NCBI RefSeq assembly: GCF_030323145.1
Contig: NZ_CP100470.1
Span: 5,249,001-5,313,000, forward strand
Direction: 5' to 3'
Length of the DNA: 64,000 nucleotides
From: Mesorhizobium sp. C432A
Lineage (GTDB): Bacteria; Pseudomonadota; Alphaproteobacteria; Rhizobiales; Rhizobiaceae
Within the stretch, counting starts at the first letter, position 1, and each line of letters opens with the position of its first letter. The notes beneath the pieces were generated by a model. It was given only the letters and a program-made list of their open reading frames with translations. It ran no database searches and was not told where the DNA came from. The position numbers and the translations under genes were made by a program. Positions 44,008 through 53,633 of this stretch are shown in pieces.

Positions 44008-45036
44008 GTGCGTGAGACAGAGCTTCCGCTGGCGCTGAGCGTCGGCGATCCATCCGGCGTCGGTCCGGAAATCGCCATTGCCGCGTGGCAGAGCGCCCGC
44101 GGTTCCGGTGCCGCGCCCTTCTATCTTCTCGCCGATCCGGCGCTGATTGCCGCGCGGGCGCGCCGGCTCGGCGCGGCGGTGGCAATCGCCGAGACGGTGC
44201 CGGCCCAAGCAGCTGGTGTCTTTCAACACGCCTTGCCCGTGGTGCCGCTGGCGGCCCACTTCACCGACGATCCCGGCCGGCCCGACCCGGCCAATGCCGC
44301 CGGCATCATCGAGGCCATCGATCGCGCCGTCGCCGACTGCCTTGCCGGTCACGCGGCCGCGGTCGTCACCTGTCCGATCGCGAAGAAGCCGCTTTACGAT
44401 GCCGGCTTCGGCTTTCCCGGTCACACCGAATATCTGGCGCATCTGGCCTCGCTCCACACCGGCGGCACGGTGACGCCGGTGATGCTGATCGCCGGCCCCG
44501 AATTGCGCACCGTTCCTGTCACCATCCACATCGCGCTGGCCGAGGTGCCGAAGACGCTGACGACGGAGCTGATCGTTGCCATCGCGCGCATCACCGCCGG
44601 CGATCTTGCACGCCGTTTCGGCATCGCCAGGCCGAGGCTCGCGCTTGCCGGCCTCAATCCGCATGCCGGCGAAAGCGGCGCCATGGGGACAGAGGACGAG
44701 CGCATCATTCGTCCTGCGGTCGACATGTTGCGGGCGCAAGGCATCGATGCCTTCGGGCCGCTGCCGGCCGATACGATGTTTCATGCGCGCGCCCGCGCCG
44801 GCTACGACGTGGCGGTCTGCATGTACCATGACCAGGCGTTGATCCCGGCCAAGGCGCTGGCCTTCGACGAGGCCGTCAACGTCACGCTTGGCCTGCCGTT
44901 CATCCGCACCTCGCCCGATCACGGCACAGCCTTCGACATCGCCGGCAAGGGCATCGCACGTCCCGACAGCCTGATCGCGGCGCTGAAGCTGGCCCGCCGG
45001 CTGGCCGATACCGGCGCAAAGCCCGCAGCTGCATGA
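44008..45036 (+). CDS. pdxA: 4-hydroxythreonine-4-phosphate dehydrogenase
   Basis: 342 aa. Makes the amino-acetone phosphate used in pyridoxal 5'-phosphate synthesis. Signature parts: [31 protein letters not shown] with metal-ligand His, [16 protein letters not shown], and [33 protein letters not shown]. The start is GTG at 44008, 12 bases after the surA-like stop. Its stop overlaps the first copy of the catgagc repeat before rsmA. Confidence 0.95.
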   Translation: MRETELPLALSVGDPSGVGPEIAIAAWQSARGSGAAPFYLLADPALIAARARRLGAAVAIAETVPAQAAGVFQHALPVVPLAAHFTDDPGRPDPANAAGIIEAIDRAVADCLAGHAAAVVTCPIAKKPLYDAGFGFPGHTEYLAHLASLHTGGTVTPVMLIAGPELRTVPVTIHIALAEVPKTLTTELIVAIARITAGDLARRFGIARPRLALAGLNPHAGESGAMGTEDERIIRPAVDMLRAQGIDAFGPLPADTMFHARARAGYDVAVCMYHDQALIPAKALAFDEAVNVTLGLPFIRTSPDHGTAFDIAGKGIARPDSLIAALKLARRLADTGAKPAAA

Positions 45037-45080
45037 GCCAAAAATCATGAGCCCAAATCATGAGCCCAAAATTCATGAGC
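45032..45080 (+). repeat. Short imperfect repeat of catgagc at the rsmA start
   Basis: Four copies of catgagc, each followed by c/a-rich bases, begin at 45032, 45046, 45059 and 45074, spaced 13-15 bases. The third and fourth provide in-frame start codons of rsmA (45060, 45075); the first two are out of frame. Confidence 0.8.
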
Positions 45081-45911
45081 ATTGACGGGCTGCCGCCGCT
45101 GCGCGAGGTGATCGAGCGCCATGGACTGCAGGCAAAGAAGGCGCTTGGCCAGAATTTCCTGCTCGACCTCAATTTGACCGGCAAGATCGCGCGGGTCGCC
45201 GGCGACCTCAGCGACAGCACGGTGATCGAGGTCGGCCCCGGCCCCGGCGGGCTGACCAGGGCGCTGCTCGCTGCCGGTGCCGGCCGCGTCGTCGCCATCG
45301 AGCGCGACGAACGCTGCCTTGCGGCCTTGGCCGAGGTCTCCAACCACTATCCGGGCCGGCTCGAGGTGATCAGCGGCGATGCGCTGAAGACGGATTTTGC
45401 CGCTCTTGCCAAGACCGCGTCACAAGACGGCCCGGTGAGGATTGCCGCCAACCTGCCCTACAATATCGGCACCGAGCTGTTGATCCGTTGGCTGACCGTG
45501 GCGGACTGGCCACCCTTCTATCAATCGATGACGCTGATGTTCCAGCGCGAGGTGGCCGAGCGCATTGTCGCCGGTGCCGGCAGCGATGCTTATGGCCGGC
45601 TCGGCGTGCTGGCGGGCTGGCGGACCGAGGCGAGGATCGCCTTCGAGGTGCCGCCGCAAGCGTTCACGCCGCCACCCAAGGTAACGTCCTCGGTGGTGCA
45701 TCTGGTGCCGCGCGCCAGCCCTTTGTCAACCGACGTGAAAAAACTCGGTCGCGTCACCGAAGCCGCTTTCGGCCAGCGCCGGAAAATGCTGCGGCAGAGC
45801 GTGAAGAGCCTGGGTGGCGAGGCACTGCTGACGCGCGCCGGCATCGATCCGACCCGGCGTGCGGAGACGCTCAGCGTCGAGGAATTCGTGCGGCTGACAA
45901 ACGCGGTTTGA
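45060..45911 (+). CDS. rsmA: 16S rRNA dimethyladenosine transferase
   Basis: 283 aa. Dimethylates A1518 and A1519 of 16S rRNA. Motifs: [22 protein letters not shown]-binding [14 protein letters not shown], and catalytic [10 protein letters not shown]. The C-terminal helical domain ends [14 protein letters not shown]. Start codon uncertain: ATGs at 45060 and 45075 are both possible because of the short repeat. Last gene of the lptF-to-rsmA run. Confidence 0.95.
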   Translation: MSPKFMSIDGLPPLREVIERHGLQAKKALGQNFLLDLNLTGKIARVAGDLSDSTVIEVGPGPGGLTRALLAAGAGRVVAIERDERCLAALAEVSNHYPGRLEVISGDALKTDFAALAKTASQDGPVRIAANLPYNIGTELLIRWLTVADWPPFYQSMTLMFQREVAERIVAGAGSDAYGRLGVLAGWRTEARIAFEVPPQAFTPPPKVTSSVVHLVPRASPLSTDVKKLGRVTEAAFGQRRKMLRQSVKSLGGEALLTRAGIDPTRRAETLSVEEFVRLTNAV

Positions 45912-45979
45912 CCGGCGGCGCTAGCGCCGCCTAGCAATCGTCATTCAAACGCATTACATTGACGTCGAAGGAGATTGCC

Positions 45980-46285
45980 ATGCCAGCAAATGCACTGGTC
46001 CAGACGCGTATCGACGCCGACATCCGGGATCGAGCTTCGGCGGTGCTCGAAAGCATGGGGCTGACGGTCTCGGATGCGGTGCGGATATTGCTCACCCGAA
46101 CCGCCAACGAGGGTGCGCTGCCCATCGATCTCGTCACAAACAACGAGGCGTATGATTTATGGTTTCGCGCCAAGGTTCGCGAAGCGCTCGACGACACCCG
46201 ACAAGACATTCCTGATGATCAAGTCGAGGCGCATTTTGCCGAGAGACGCGCTGCGGCGCGGCGTTCGGGTGAACCTAAATCTTGA
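45980..46285 (+). CDS. RelB/DinJ family antitoxin
   Basis: 101 aa. The N-terminal ribbon-helix-helix reads ALVQTRIDADIRDRASAVLESMGLTVSDAVRILLTRTANEG, typical of RelB/DinJ. The C-terminal part (acidic, then ERRAAARRSG) would wrap the toxin. GGAG lies upstream of the ATG at 45980. The toxin gene overlaps its stop by 4 bases. Confidence 0.9.
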   Translation: MPANALVQTRIDADIRDRASAVLESMGLTVSDAVRILLTRTANEGALPIDLVTNNEAYDLWFRAKVREALDDTRQDIPDDQVEAHFAERRAAARRSGEPKS

Positions 46286-46575
46286 AGATCGTCTGGTCGC
46301 CATTCGCGCTTTCAGATCGCGACGGCATCTTCGCGCATATCGAGGCCGACAATCCTGCGGCCGCGATCGCCACCGATGAGCGGATCGTCGCCGCAATCAA
46401 CCGTCTTCGGGACCTTCCCCAAAGCGGCCGGATCGGCGGGCTTGCAGGGACACGAGAGAGCGTCATCGTCGGCACGCCATATGTCGCGGCCTATCAGCTG
46501 ACCAACAGCACGATTCGAATCCTGCGCGTGCTTCACGGAGCGCAGCGTTGGCCGGACGATCTGCCAGGCAGCTGA
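46282..46575 (+). CDS. RelE/ParE family toxin
   Basis: 97 aa of the RelE/ParE fold: VWSPFALSDRDGIFAHIEADNP, then LPQSGRIGGLAGTRESVIVGTPYVAAYQ and IRILRVLHGAQRWP. The Arg in PQSGR and the final HGAQRWP fit the ParE branch. The start is TTG at 46282, overlapping the antitoxin stop (TTGA), which would keep toxin synthesis low and coupled. Whether it targets gyrase or mRNA cannot be told. Confidence 0.88.
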   Translation: MKIVWSPFALSDRDGIFAHIEADNPAAAIATDERIVAAINRLRDLPQSGRIGGLAGTRESVIVGTPYVAAYQLTNSTIRILRVLHGAQRWPDDLPGS

Positions 46576-46608
46576 TGCGGCTAATTTAGATTGCCAGCGG
46601 TGGACGAG

Positions 46609-47265
46609 CTATTCCGTCTTCTCGTCCAGCAACCCCGAGACGAAATCGAACAGCCCGGGCCGGCGGTCGCGCCGCAGCCTTTCCGCCGTCACGATGCCAC
46701 GCACTTCGGCGAAGGCGCGGTCGAGATCGTCGTTGACGATGACAAAGTCATATTCCTTCCAGTGCTCGATCTCGTTGCGGGCGTTCTTCAGCCTGGTCTC
46801 GATCACGTGCTCCTGGTCCTCGGCGCGGCGCTTGAGGCGCGACTTCAATTCCTTCATCGACGGCGGCAGGATGAAGATCGAGACGATGTCGGCGCGCATC
46901 TTCTCCTTGAGCTGCTGGGCGCCTTGCCAGTCGATGTCGAAGAGCATGTCACGGCCCTGCGCCAGCGCCAGTTCGGCCGGCTCGCGCGGCGTCGCGTAGC
47001 AATTGCCGTGCACCTCGGCCCATTCGAGCAACGCGTCGGAATCGCGCAGCCGCTCGAACTCGCGCGTGGTGCGGAAGTGATAGTGGACGCCCTCGATCTC
47101 CGAGCCGCGGCGTGGCCTGGTGGTGACCGAGACCGATAATTCCAGGCTGCCGTCGCTTTCCAGCAGGTTGCGCGCGATCGTCGACTTGCCGGCGCCCGAC
47201 GGCGACGACAGGACCAGCATCAGCCCGCGGCGGCGAATGCGGGATCCGAGATCCCTGGCAACCAT
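46609..47265 (-). CDS. gmk: Guanylate kinase
   Basis: 218 aa. Phosphorylates GMP to GDP. P-loop [10 protein letters not shown] near residue 20, GMP-binding [21 protein letters not shown], and [17 protein letters not shown] of the lid. The ATG at 47265 has AAGGAG upstream; one six codons earlier also exists. It follows yicC. Confidence 0.96.
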   Translation of the reverse strand: MVARDLGSRIRRRGLMLVLSSPSGAGKSTIARNLLESDGSLELSVSVTTRPRRGSEIEGVHYHFRTTREFERLRDSDALLEWAEVHGNCYATPREPAELALAQGRDMLFDIDWQGAQQLKEKMRADIVSIFILPPSMKELKSRLKRRAEDQEHVIETRLKNARNEIEHWKEYDFVIVNDDLDRAFAEVRGIVTAERLRRDRRPGLFDFVSGLLDEKTE

Positions 47266-47289
47266 CGGCTCCTTGGCACCCATTCGGGT

Positions 47290-48180
47290 TTACTCCAGAT
47301 TCTGGACCTGTTCGCGAAACTGGTCGACCACCGCCTTGAGTTCCAGCCCGATGGCGGTGACAGTGGCGGCGTTTGACTTGGAACACAGCGTATTCGATTC
47401 GCGGTTGAATTCCTGCGCCAGAAAATCGAGCTTGCGGCCGATGGCGCCGCCATTTGCCAGCAGCGCTCTGCCCGACGCCACATGCGTCTTCAGCCGATCG
47501 ATCTCTTCACGGATATCGGCCTTGGTGGCCAGGAACGCCGCTTCCATGTGCAGCCGGCCGGCATCGAGATTGGCCGACGCATCCATCAGCAGCCGCACCT
47601 GTTCGGCGATCCGCTCGCGGATCGCCGCCGGTTCGCGCGACGGGTCGGCCTCGGCTTGAAGCGTCAGCGCCTCAATGGCGTCGATATGGCCGGAAAGCAG
47701 CGAACGCAGCGCTTCGCCCTCGCTCTGGCGTGCCTGCTCGAGACCTGTAAGCGCCGTTTCCAGCGCCGACAGGATTGACGCGTCGAGTGCTGCCCGCACC
47801 TCCTCGGTTTCGCTGGTTTCAGGGATATCGAGCACGCCGCGCAGAGAAAGCAGACCGTCGGCAGTTGCCGGACCAACACCGAACTGGTCCTGCAGCCGCT
47901 TGGCCAAGCCCGCCAGATCCCTGAGGAAGGCTTCGTTGACCACCGGCTGCGCCTGCTGGCCGGCGGCGCGGCCGACGGTCAGCGTCGCCTGGAAATTGCC
48001 ACGCGAAAAGCGCTTCTGCAGCGTCTGCCGCACAGTCGGTTCGAGCCGCTCGAAACCTTGCGGCAACCGCAACCTGACCTCGACGCTCTTGCCGTTGACC
48101 GACTTGACCTCCCAGGCGATCGAGGCGCCGTCATGTTCGGCAACAGTGCGTGCAAATCCGGTCATGCTCTGCAAATTCAT
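47290..48180 (-). CDS. yicC: YicC family endoribonuclease-like protein
   Basis: 296 aa. Opens MNLQSMTGFARTVAEHDG and ends with the DUF1732 domain (REEIDRLKTHVASGRALL, GRKLDFLAQEFNRESNTLCSK, VVDQFREQVQNLE), the full YicC signature. E. coli YicC was reported as a ribonuclease acting on small RNA. It sits between mltG and gmk, a common alphaproteobacterial order. Confidence 0.95.
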   Translation of the reverse strand: MNLQSMTGFARTVAEHDGASIAWEVKSVNGKSVEVRLRLPQGFERLEPTVRQTLQKRFSRGNFQATLTVGRAAGQQAQPVVNEAFLRDLAGLAKRLQDQFGVGPATADGLLSLRGVLDIPETSETEEVRAALDASILSALETALTGLEQARQSEGEALRSLLSGHIDAIEALTLQAEADPSREPAAIRERIAEQVRLLMDASANLDAGRLHMEAAFLATKADIREEIDRLKTHVASGRALLANGGAIGRKLDFLAQEFNRESNTLCSKSNAATVTAIGLELKAVVDQFREQVQNLE

Positions 48181-48442
48181 GATGCGGCTCGTGTCTCCCT
48201 GATGGTCCGATTCTACAAATCGCGCATGCGTTCGATATCACGGGCGGCGCGAATGTCAGAATCGCAACACCAGCAAGATGTTGATTTCCGCTGTCGTTTC
48301 GATCTCGCAGGGCTGAAATCGAGAAGCAGAGGCACCCGAGCAAGACCGAAAACGCTTCGAACCCCGCTACTCGTTCAAAGCAGCAGCGCGTCCGCCTCTG
48401 TCCGCATCGCTTAAGGTCGATCCGTCTGAAAGCGCCGGCCTG

Positions 48443-49699
48443 CTATTGGGCGGCACCCCTATCGCCGGCATCACCGCTGTCACCGGCGGCATCGCCACTT
48501 GCGTCACCGTTGTCGTTGCCATCCGCCGGTGCATCGGTCTGGCCCGGAGTCTTGGCGCCCTTGGCGGCGTCTTCAGCCTCCTTCTTCTGCAGTGCCCGGT
48601 AGCGGGCAACGTTCTCATTGTGCTCGGCAAGCGTGGTGGCAAAGACGTGGCCGCCGGTGCCGTCGGCGACGAAATAGAGATCATCGGTCTTCGACGGGTT
48701 GGCGACGGCTTCGAGCGCGGCGCGGCCGGGATTGGCGATCGGCGTCGGCGGCAGGCCGTTGATCAGATAGGTGTTGTAAGGCGTCTGTTTCTGGATGTCA
48801 GACTGATAAATCGGCCGGTCGGCGGGTTTGCCCTTGCCGCCGAACAGGCCGTAGATGATGGTCGGATCGGATTGCAGCCGCATGCCCTTGGCCAGACGGT
48901 TGAGGAAGACGGCGGCAACGCGCGAGCGCTCGTCGCCCCGGCCGGTTTCCTTTTCGACAATGGAGGCCAAGGTGACGAAGTCGTCGACATTGGCCAGAGG
49001 CAGGTCGGGCGCGCGCCGCTGCCAGACCTCGTCGACCAGCTTCTTCTGGTCGGCGAGCAGCTTGTCGACCATCTGTTGGCGCGTGGCGCCGCGGGTAAAG
49101 CGCAGCGTGTCGGTGGCGAGGCTGCCCTCAGCCGGCTTGGCGGCCGGCATGTCGCCGGTCAGCGCATCCTGCTCGGCGATGCGCTGCAGCGCCTGCTCGA
49201 CCGTCAGGCCCTCGGGAATGGTCAGCGAATACATCACCGACTTGCCGCTCTTCAGAAGCTCCATGATGTCGCGCATGGAGGCGCGCGGCTTTATCTCGTA
49301 TTCGCCTGCCTTCAGCGCTGAATCATTGCCATAGACCCGCACGGCGATGCGGAAGATGCGGGCATCGCTGATCAGCCCACGCCGTTCGAGCTGGTCGGCA
49401 ATATCCTGGACGCCGGTGCTCGGCTTGACCAGGAAGGTGTCGCCGGCCACCGACGGGCCCGGTTCGTTGAATGCCTGCTTGCCGAAATAGAGCGAAACGC
49501 CGGCGGCGAGGATCATCAACATCACCGCGGAGATGACGAAGTTCATGAACACGACGACTTGGCTGCGCGAGGCGCGCGAGCGCTTTGGTGGTGGTGTGCC
49601 GGCTTCCGGGCGCAAAGCTTCGGCCGCGGTCTTCGGCACGATCGGGCCGGTCTGCTGGTTTTGTCCGAATTGTCCGCTGCCGCCCGGATTGGTGTTCAT
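48443..49699 (-). CDS. mltG: Endolytic murein transglycosylase MltG
   Basis: 418 aa. A Pro/Arg-rich cytoplasmic start, one membrane helix (VVFMNFVISAVMLMILAAGVSLYF), a LysM-like part, then the YceG domain with the catalytic Glu in TLASIVEKETGRGDERSRVAAVFLNRL and SDPTIIYGL, YNTYLINGLPPTPIANPG. It cuts nascent glycan strands and so sets their length. The C-terminus is an Asp/Gly/Ala-rich tail, more extended than usual. Confidence 0.95.
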   Translation of the reverse strand: MNTNPGGSGQFGQNQQTGPIVPKTAAEALRPEAGTPPPKRSRASRSQVVVFMNFVISAVMLMILAAGVSLYFGKQAFNEPGPSVAGDTFLVKPSTGVQDIADQLERRGLISDARIFRIAVRVYGNDSALKAGEYEIKPRASMRDIMELLKSGKSVMYSLTIPEGLTVEQALQRIAEQDALTGDMPAAKPAEGSLATDTLRFTRGATRQQMVDKLLADQKKLVDEVWQRRAPDLPLANVDDFVTLASIVEKETGRGDERSRVAAVFLNRLAKGMRLQSDPTIIYGLFGGKGKPADRPIYQSDIQKQTPYNTYLINGLPPTPIANPGRAALEAVANPSKTDDLYFVADGTGGHVFATTLAEHNENVARYRALQKKEAEDAAKGAKTPGQTDAPADGNDNGDASGDAAGDSGDAGDRGAAQ

Positions 49700-49900
49700 T
49701 AGCGCCCTACCATCTGATCTCTTAGAGCGACCATGCGCCCGATTGGACGCACAGCGTGCCCTAACATTTCAAGCCTACGCATCGTGCTTTTAAAAAAGCG
49801 CCTTCGGTTTCAGGCCGATGCGACGAATCCCCAGCGGCAGAGTAGGCTTGAATATGGCAAAATTGACGACAGACCGCTGGCGCGCCGGTCGATACCGCAA

Positions 49901-51163
49901 TCAGCCTGTATAACGCTGGAATACCAGCGAAGCGTTGGTGCCGCCGAAGCCGAAGGAGTTGGACAGCGCCACGTCGACCTGGCGATGCCGTGGCGTGTTC
50001 GGAACAAGATCGATCGCGGTTTCGCGTTCCGGGTTGTCAAGATTGATGGTGGCTGGCGCGATGTTGTCTCTGATAGCGAGGATCGAAAAGATCGCCTCGG
50101 CGGCGCCCGCGGCACCCAGGAGATGGCCGATCGACGACTTGGTCGACGACATCGAGATTTTCGAGGCGGCGTTGCCGACCAGCCGCTCGACGGCGCCGAG
50201 TTCGATCGTGTCGGCCATGGTCGAGGTGCCGTGCGCGTTGATGTAGTCGACGTCGGCGGGCGTCAGCTTGGCCCGGTTCAGCGCCGCCGTCATGCAGCGG
50301 AAGGCGCCGTCGCCGTCTTCGGCCGGTGCGGTGATGTGATAGGCATCGCCGGTCAGGCCGTAGCCGGTGACCTCGGCATAGATCTTGGCGCCGCGCGCCT
50401 TGGCGTGTTCGAGTTCTTCCAGCACCACGACGCCGGCGCCCTCGCCCATGACGAAGCCGTCACGGTCGCGGTCATAGGGACGCGAGGCCTTCTCAGGCGT
50501 GTCGTTGCGGTCGGTGGACAGTGCCCGGCAAGCAGCGAAGCCGGCAAGCGATAGTCTGGTCACCGGCGATTCCGCGCCGCCGGCCAGCATCACGTCGGCA
50601 TCGCCGAAGATGATCAGCCGGGCGGCATCGCCAATGGCGTGCGCGCCGGTCGAGCAGGCGGTGACGACGGCGTGGTTGGGGCCTTTCAGCCCATGCCGGA
50701 TCGATACCTGGCCAGATACCAGGTTGATAATGTTGCCGGGAATGAAGAATGGACTGATACGGCGCGGTCCGCGCTCTTTCAGGATGATAGCGTTCTCGGC
50801 GATGCCCTCGAGGCCGCCAATGCCGGAGCCGATCATGACGCCGGTGGCGCAGCGCTCGGCTTCGGTGCTGGGCTCCCAGCCGGAATCCTTCAGCGCTTCG
50901 TCGGCGGCCGCAATCCCGTAAAGGATGAAGTCGCCGATCTTGCGAAGTTCCTTGGGCTCGAGCACGGCTTCGGGATTGAGCGTGCCGTTGGTGCCGTCAC
51001 CGCGAGGAATGACGTGGGCGATCTTGCAGGCAAGATCTTCCACTTCGAACTCGGTGACGCGCTTGGCGGCGCTGCGGCCGGTCAGAAGTTCCTTCCAGCT
51101 GTGCTCGAAGCCCATGCCGAACGGCGAAACCAGGCCAAGGCCCGTGACGACGACACGCCTCAT
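49901..51163 (-). CDS. fabF: 3-oxoacyl-ACP synthase II
   Basis: 420 aa. Elongates acyl-ACP by condensation with malonyl-ACP. Catalytic Cys in VTACSTGAHAIGDA, His in INAHGTSTM and His in SSTKSSIGHLLGAAGA. Start RRVVVTGLGLVSPFG is standard. Follows acpP at 34 bases in a fabD-fabG-acpP-fabF order. Confidence 0.97.
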   Translation of the reverse strand: MRRVVVTGLGLVSPFGMGFEHSWKELLTGRSAAKRVTEFEVEDLACKIAHVIPRGDGTNGTLNPEAVLEPKELRKIGDFILYGIAAADEALKDSGWEPSTEAERCATGVMIGSGIGGLEGIAENAIILKERGPRRISPFFIPGNIINLVSGQVSIRHGLKGPNHAVVTACSTGAHAIGDAARLIIFGDADVMLAGGAESPVTRLSLAGFAACRALSTDRNDTPEKASRPYDRDRDGFVMGEGAGVVVLEELEHAKARGAKIYAEVTGYGLTGDAYHITAPAEDGDGAFRCMTAALNRAKLTPADVDYINAHGTSTMADTIELGAVERLVGNAASKISMSSTKSSIGHLLGAAGAAEAIFSILAIRDNIAPATINLDNPERETAIDLVPNTPRHRQVDVALSNSFGFGGTNASLVFQRYTG

Positions 51164-51197
51164 CGCAGGTCCTCCCCGGTGATGACTGCGGATAGTG

Positions 51198-51434
51198 TCA
51201 GGCCGAAGCCTTGTCGATGTACTTCACGGCATCGCCGACGGTCAGGATGGTCTCGGCCGCATCGTCCGGAATCTCGACGCCGAACTCTTCTTCGAAGGCC
51301 ATGACGAGTTCGACCGTGTCGAGGCTGTCCGCGCCCAGATCATCGATGAAGCTCGCCTGCTCCGTCACCTTGTCGGCATCGACGCCAAGATGTTCGATGA
51401 CGATCTTCTTGACGCGCTCTGCGGTGTCACTCAT
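51198..51434 (-). CDS. acpP: Acyl carrier protein
   Basis: 78 aa, the canonical length. [19 protein letters not shown] is followed by [21 protein letters not shown], with the phosphopantetheine Ser in GADSLD. Three codons upstream give another ATG, not chosen because the family starts MSDT. It carries the growing acyl chain for FabD, FabG and FabF next to it. Confidence 0.97.
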   Translation of the reverse strand: MSDTAERVKKIVIEHLGVDADKVTEQASFIDDLGADSLDTVELVMAFEEEFGVEIPDDAAETILTVGDAVKYIDKASA

Positions 51435-51655
51435 TTGGGGCATCCTCGTCTTTTGTTTGTCTGTCTTCGTTAGCGGGCAGAATGCCGCTAATCAAGCTGA
51501 AAGATGGTCCTGCCGGAAACGCAACGATGCCGGACCGGTTTTTGCCCGAACCGCCGGGTTGCGGGCCGCATTACACGAAAAATGGCTGAGGTCCAAGGCG
51601 AAATGGTCTCTTTTCACAAGCCGGCCATGTCTTCTTATCACCCGGCAATATCCTG

Positions 51656-52393
51656 TCAGATCATGGCCATGCCACCGTTCACATGGATGGTCTGGCCGGT
51701 GACGTAGGCTGCCTCGTTGGAGGCGAGATAGGCGACGGCCGACGCCACTTCAACACTCGTGCCCATGCGGCGCGTCGGGATCGCGGCCATTATCGCGTCT
51801 TTCTGCTTGTCGTTGAGCTTGTCGGTCATGGCCGATTCGATAAAGCCCGGGGCGACGCAGTTGACGGTGATGTTGCGGGTGGCGATCTCCTGCGCCAGCG
51901 ACTTGGAAAAGCCGATCATGCCGGCCTTGGAGGCGCAATAATTGGTCTGGCCAGGATTGCCGGTGACGCCGACCACCGAGGTGATGTTGATGATGCGGCC
52001 ATGGCGGCGGCGCATCATCGGATGGGTCAGCTCGCGGGTCAGCCGGAACACGGCGGTGAGGTTCACCTCCAGCACGCTGTCCCAATCCGCGTCCGCCATG
52101 CGCACGAACAGGCCGTCCTTGGTGATGCCGGCATTGTTGACCAGTATGTCGACGCCTTCGAGTTCGGCTTCGGCCTTCTGGCCAAGCGCCTTGACCTCGT
52201 CACGGTCGGCAAGATTGGCCGGGAACAGCTTTACCCGGTCGCCGAGTTCGCCGGCCAGGGTCTCCAGTTTCTCGACGCGGGTGCCGTGCAAGCCGACAAT
52301 GGCGCCTTGCGCATGCAGCACCCGGGCAATCGCCTCGCCAATGCCGCCCGATGCGCCGGTGACGAGCGCCTTGCGGCCGGTCAGTTCGAACAT
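51656..52393 (-). CDS. fabG: 3-oxoacyl-ACP reductase
   Basis: 245 aa SDR. TGASGGIGEAIARVL binds NADPH, the catalytic Ser, Tyr and Lys lie in ITSVVGVTGNPGQTNYCASKAG. Ends YVTGQTIHVNGGMAMI as in FabG. Reduces the beta-keto group in each cycle of fatty acid synthesis. It follows fabD by 60 bases. Confidence 0.97.
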   Translation of the reverse strand: MFELTGRKALVTGASGGIGEAIARVLHAQGAIVGLHGTRVEKLETLAGELGDRVKLFPANLADRDEVKALGQKAEAELEGVDILVNNAGITKDGLFVRMADADWDSVLEVNLTAVFRLTRELTHPMMRRRHGRIINITSVVGVTGNPGQTNYCASKAGMIGFSKSLAQEIATRNITVNCVAPGFIESAMTDKLNDKQKDAIMAAIPTRRMGTSVEVASAVAYLASNEAAYVTGQTIHVNGGMAMI

Positions 52394-52453
52394 TTTCGTC
52401 TCCTGATCTTAAGAGAACACCCTTCCCACGGGACGGGTTGAATCGCCAGTGGA

Positions 52454-53401
52454 TTATGCAAGCGCGGCCAGCGCCGCCTCGACATCGGCCGGCGTGCCGA
52501 CGGCCGATGTGGCGATGTCGCGGCTGATCCGCCGCGCCAGGCCGGAAAGCACCTTGCCGGCGCCGATCTCAAAGAGCGTGGCGACGCCATTGGCGCCGAA
52601 CCACTCCACCGTTTCGCGCCAGCGCACGCGGCCGGTGATCTGCTCGACCAGGCGGCGCGCGATCTCGTCGGGGTCGCTGGTCGGGACTACAGTGACGTTG
52701 GAGACGACGGGCACCACCGGTGCATTCTTGGTCACGCCGGCCAGCGCCTCGCGCATGACATCGGCCGCCGGCGCCATCAGCGCCGAATGGAAGGGTGCGG
52801 AGACCTGCAGCATCAGCGCCCGCTTGGCGCCCTTTTCGGTGCACAGTTTCGCGGCGAGTTCCACCGCCGCCCTGGCGCCGGAGATCACCAGCTGGCCGCC
52901 GCCATTGTCGTTGGCGATCTGGCAGACCTTGCCGGATCCCGTTGCGGCCTCGGTGCAAGCGGCTTCGACGTCGGGCTGTTCCAGTCCGATGATCGCCGCC
53001 ATAGCGCCCTCGCCGGCCGGCACCGCCGCCTGCATGGCGTTGCCGCGGATGCGCAGCAGCCGGGCGGCATCGGCGACCGAAACGAAACCGGCCGCGGCAA
53101 GGGCGGAATATTCGCCGAGCGAATGACCGGCAACGTAGGCAACCTTGTCCTTCAGCGAAAAGCCGCGCGCTTCCAGCGAGCGGATTCCCGCCAGCGAGAC
53201 CGCCATCAGCGCCGGCTGGGCATTGGCAGTCAGGGTCAGCGCCTCTTCCGGGCCTTCCCAGATCAGTTTCGACAGCTTTTCGCCCAGCGCATCATCGACT
53301 TCCTCGAACACCCTGCGTGCCTCGGGGAAGGCGTCGGCGAGGTCCTTGCCCATGCCGACAGCCTGGCTGCCCTGTCCCGGAAAGGTGAATGCGACGGCCA
53401 T
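52454..53401 (-). CDS. fabD: Malonyl-CoA-ACP transacylase
   Basis: 315 aa. FPGQGSQAVGMGKDL at the start, the nucleophile Ser in GHSLGEYSALAAAG and Arg/His partners in VSAPFHSALM. Loads malonate onto AcpP. First gene of the fabD-fabG-acpP-fabF block. Confidence 0.97.
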   Translation of the reverse strand: MAVAFTFPGQGSQAVGMGKDLADAFPEARRVFEEVDDALGEKLSKLIWEGPEEALTLTANAQPALMAVSLAGIRSLEARGFSLKDKVAYVAGHSLGEYSALAAAGFVSVADAARLLRIRGNAMQAAVPAGEGAMAAIIGLEQPDVEAACTEAATGSGKVCQIANDNGGGQLVISGARAAVELAAKLCTEKGAKRALMLQVSAPFHSALMAPAADVMREALAGVTKNAPVVPVVSNVTVVPTSDPDEIARRLVEQITGRVRWRETVEWFGANGVATLFEIGAGKVLSGLARRISRDIATSAVGTPADVEAALAALA

Positions 53402-53633
53402 TTGGGCGCTCTCCAGCGGCTGATTTTTCCTGCCTGTGACGCAAGGCGGACCGCCAAGTCAAGCCCGAAGGCGGCATTTCGGCTCTCGCTTGAACCGGAG
53501 CTGACCTCGAGTCCCTGTTCCCAAAGGCTTTTTGCCGATCACACCTGATGAAAACCGCTCACGAATCGTTTGCTGGCTCTTCTTATTTTCGCCACAGGCG
53601 CTAGCTTTTGCATGACAGTTCTATGACAGAACG

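Noticed and set aside
42868..45048. 726-codon minus-strand open frame
   Set aside because: Antisense to lptD, the surA-like gene and pdxA, which are all recognisable; no domain in the antisense product.
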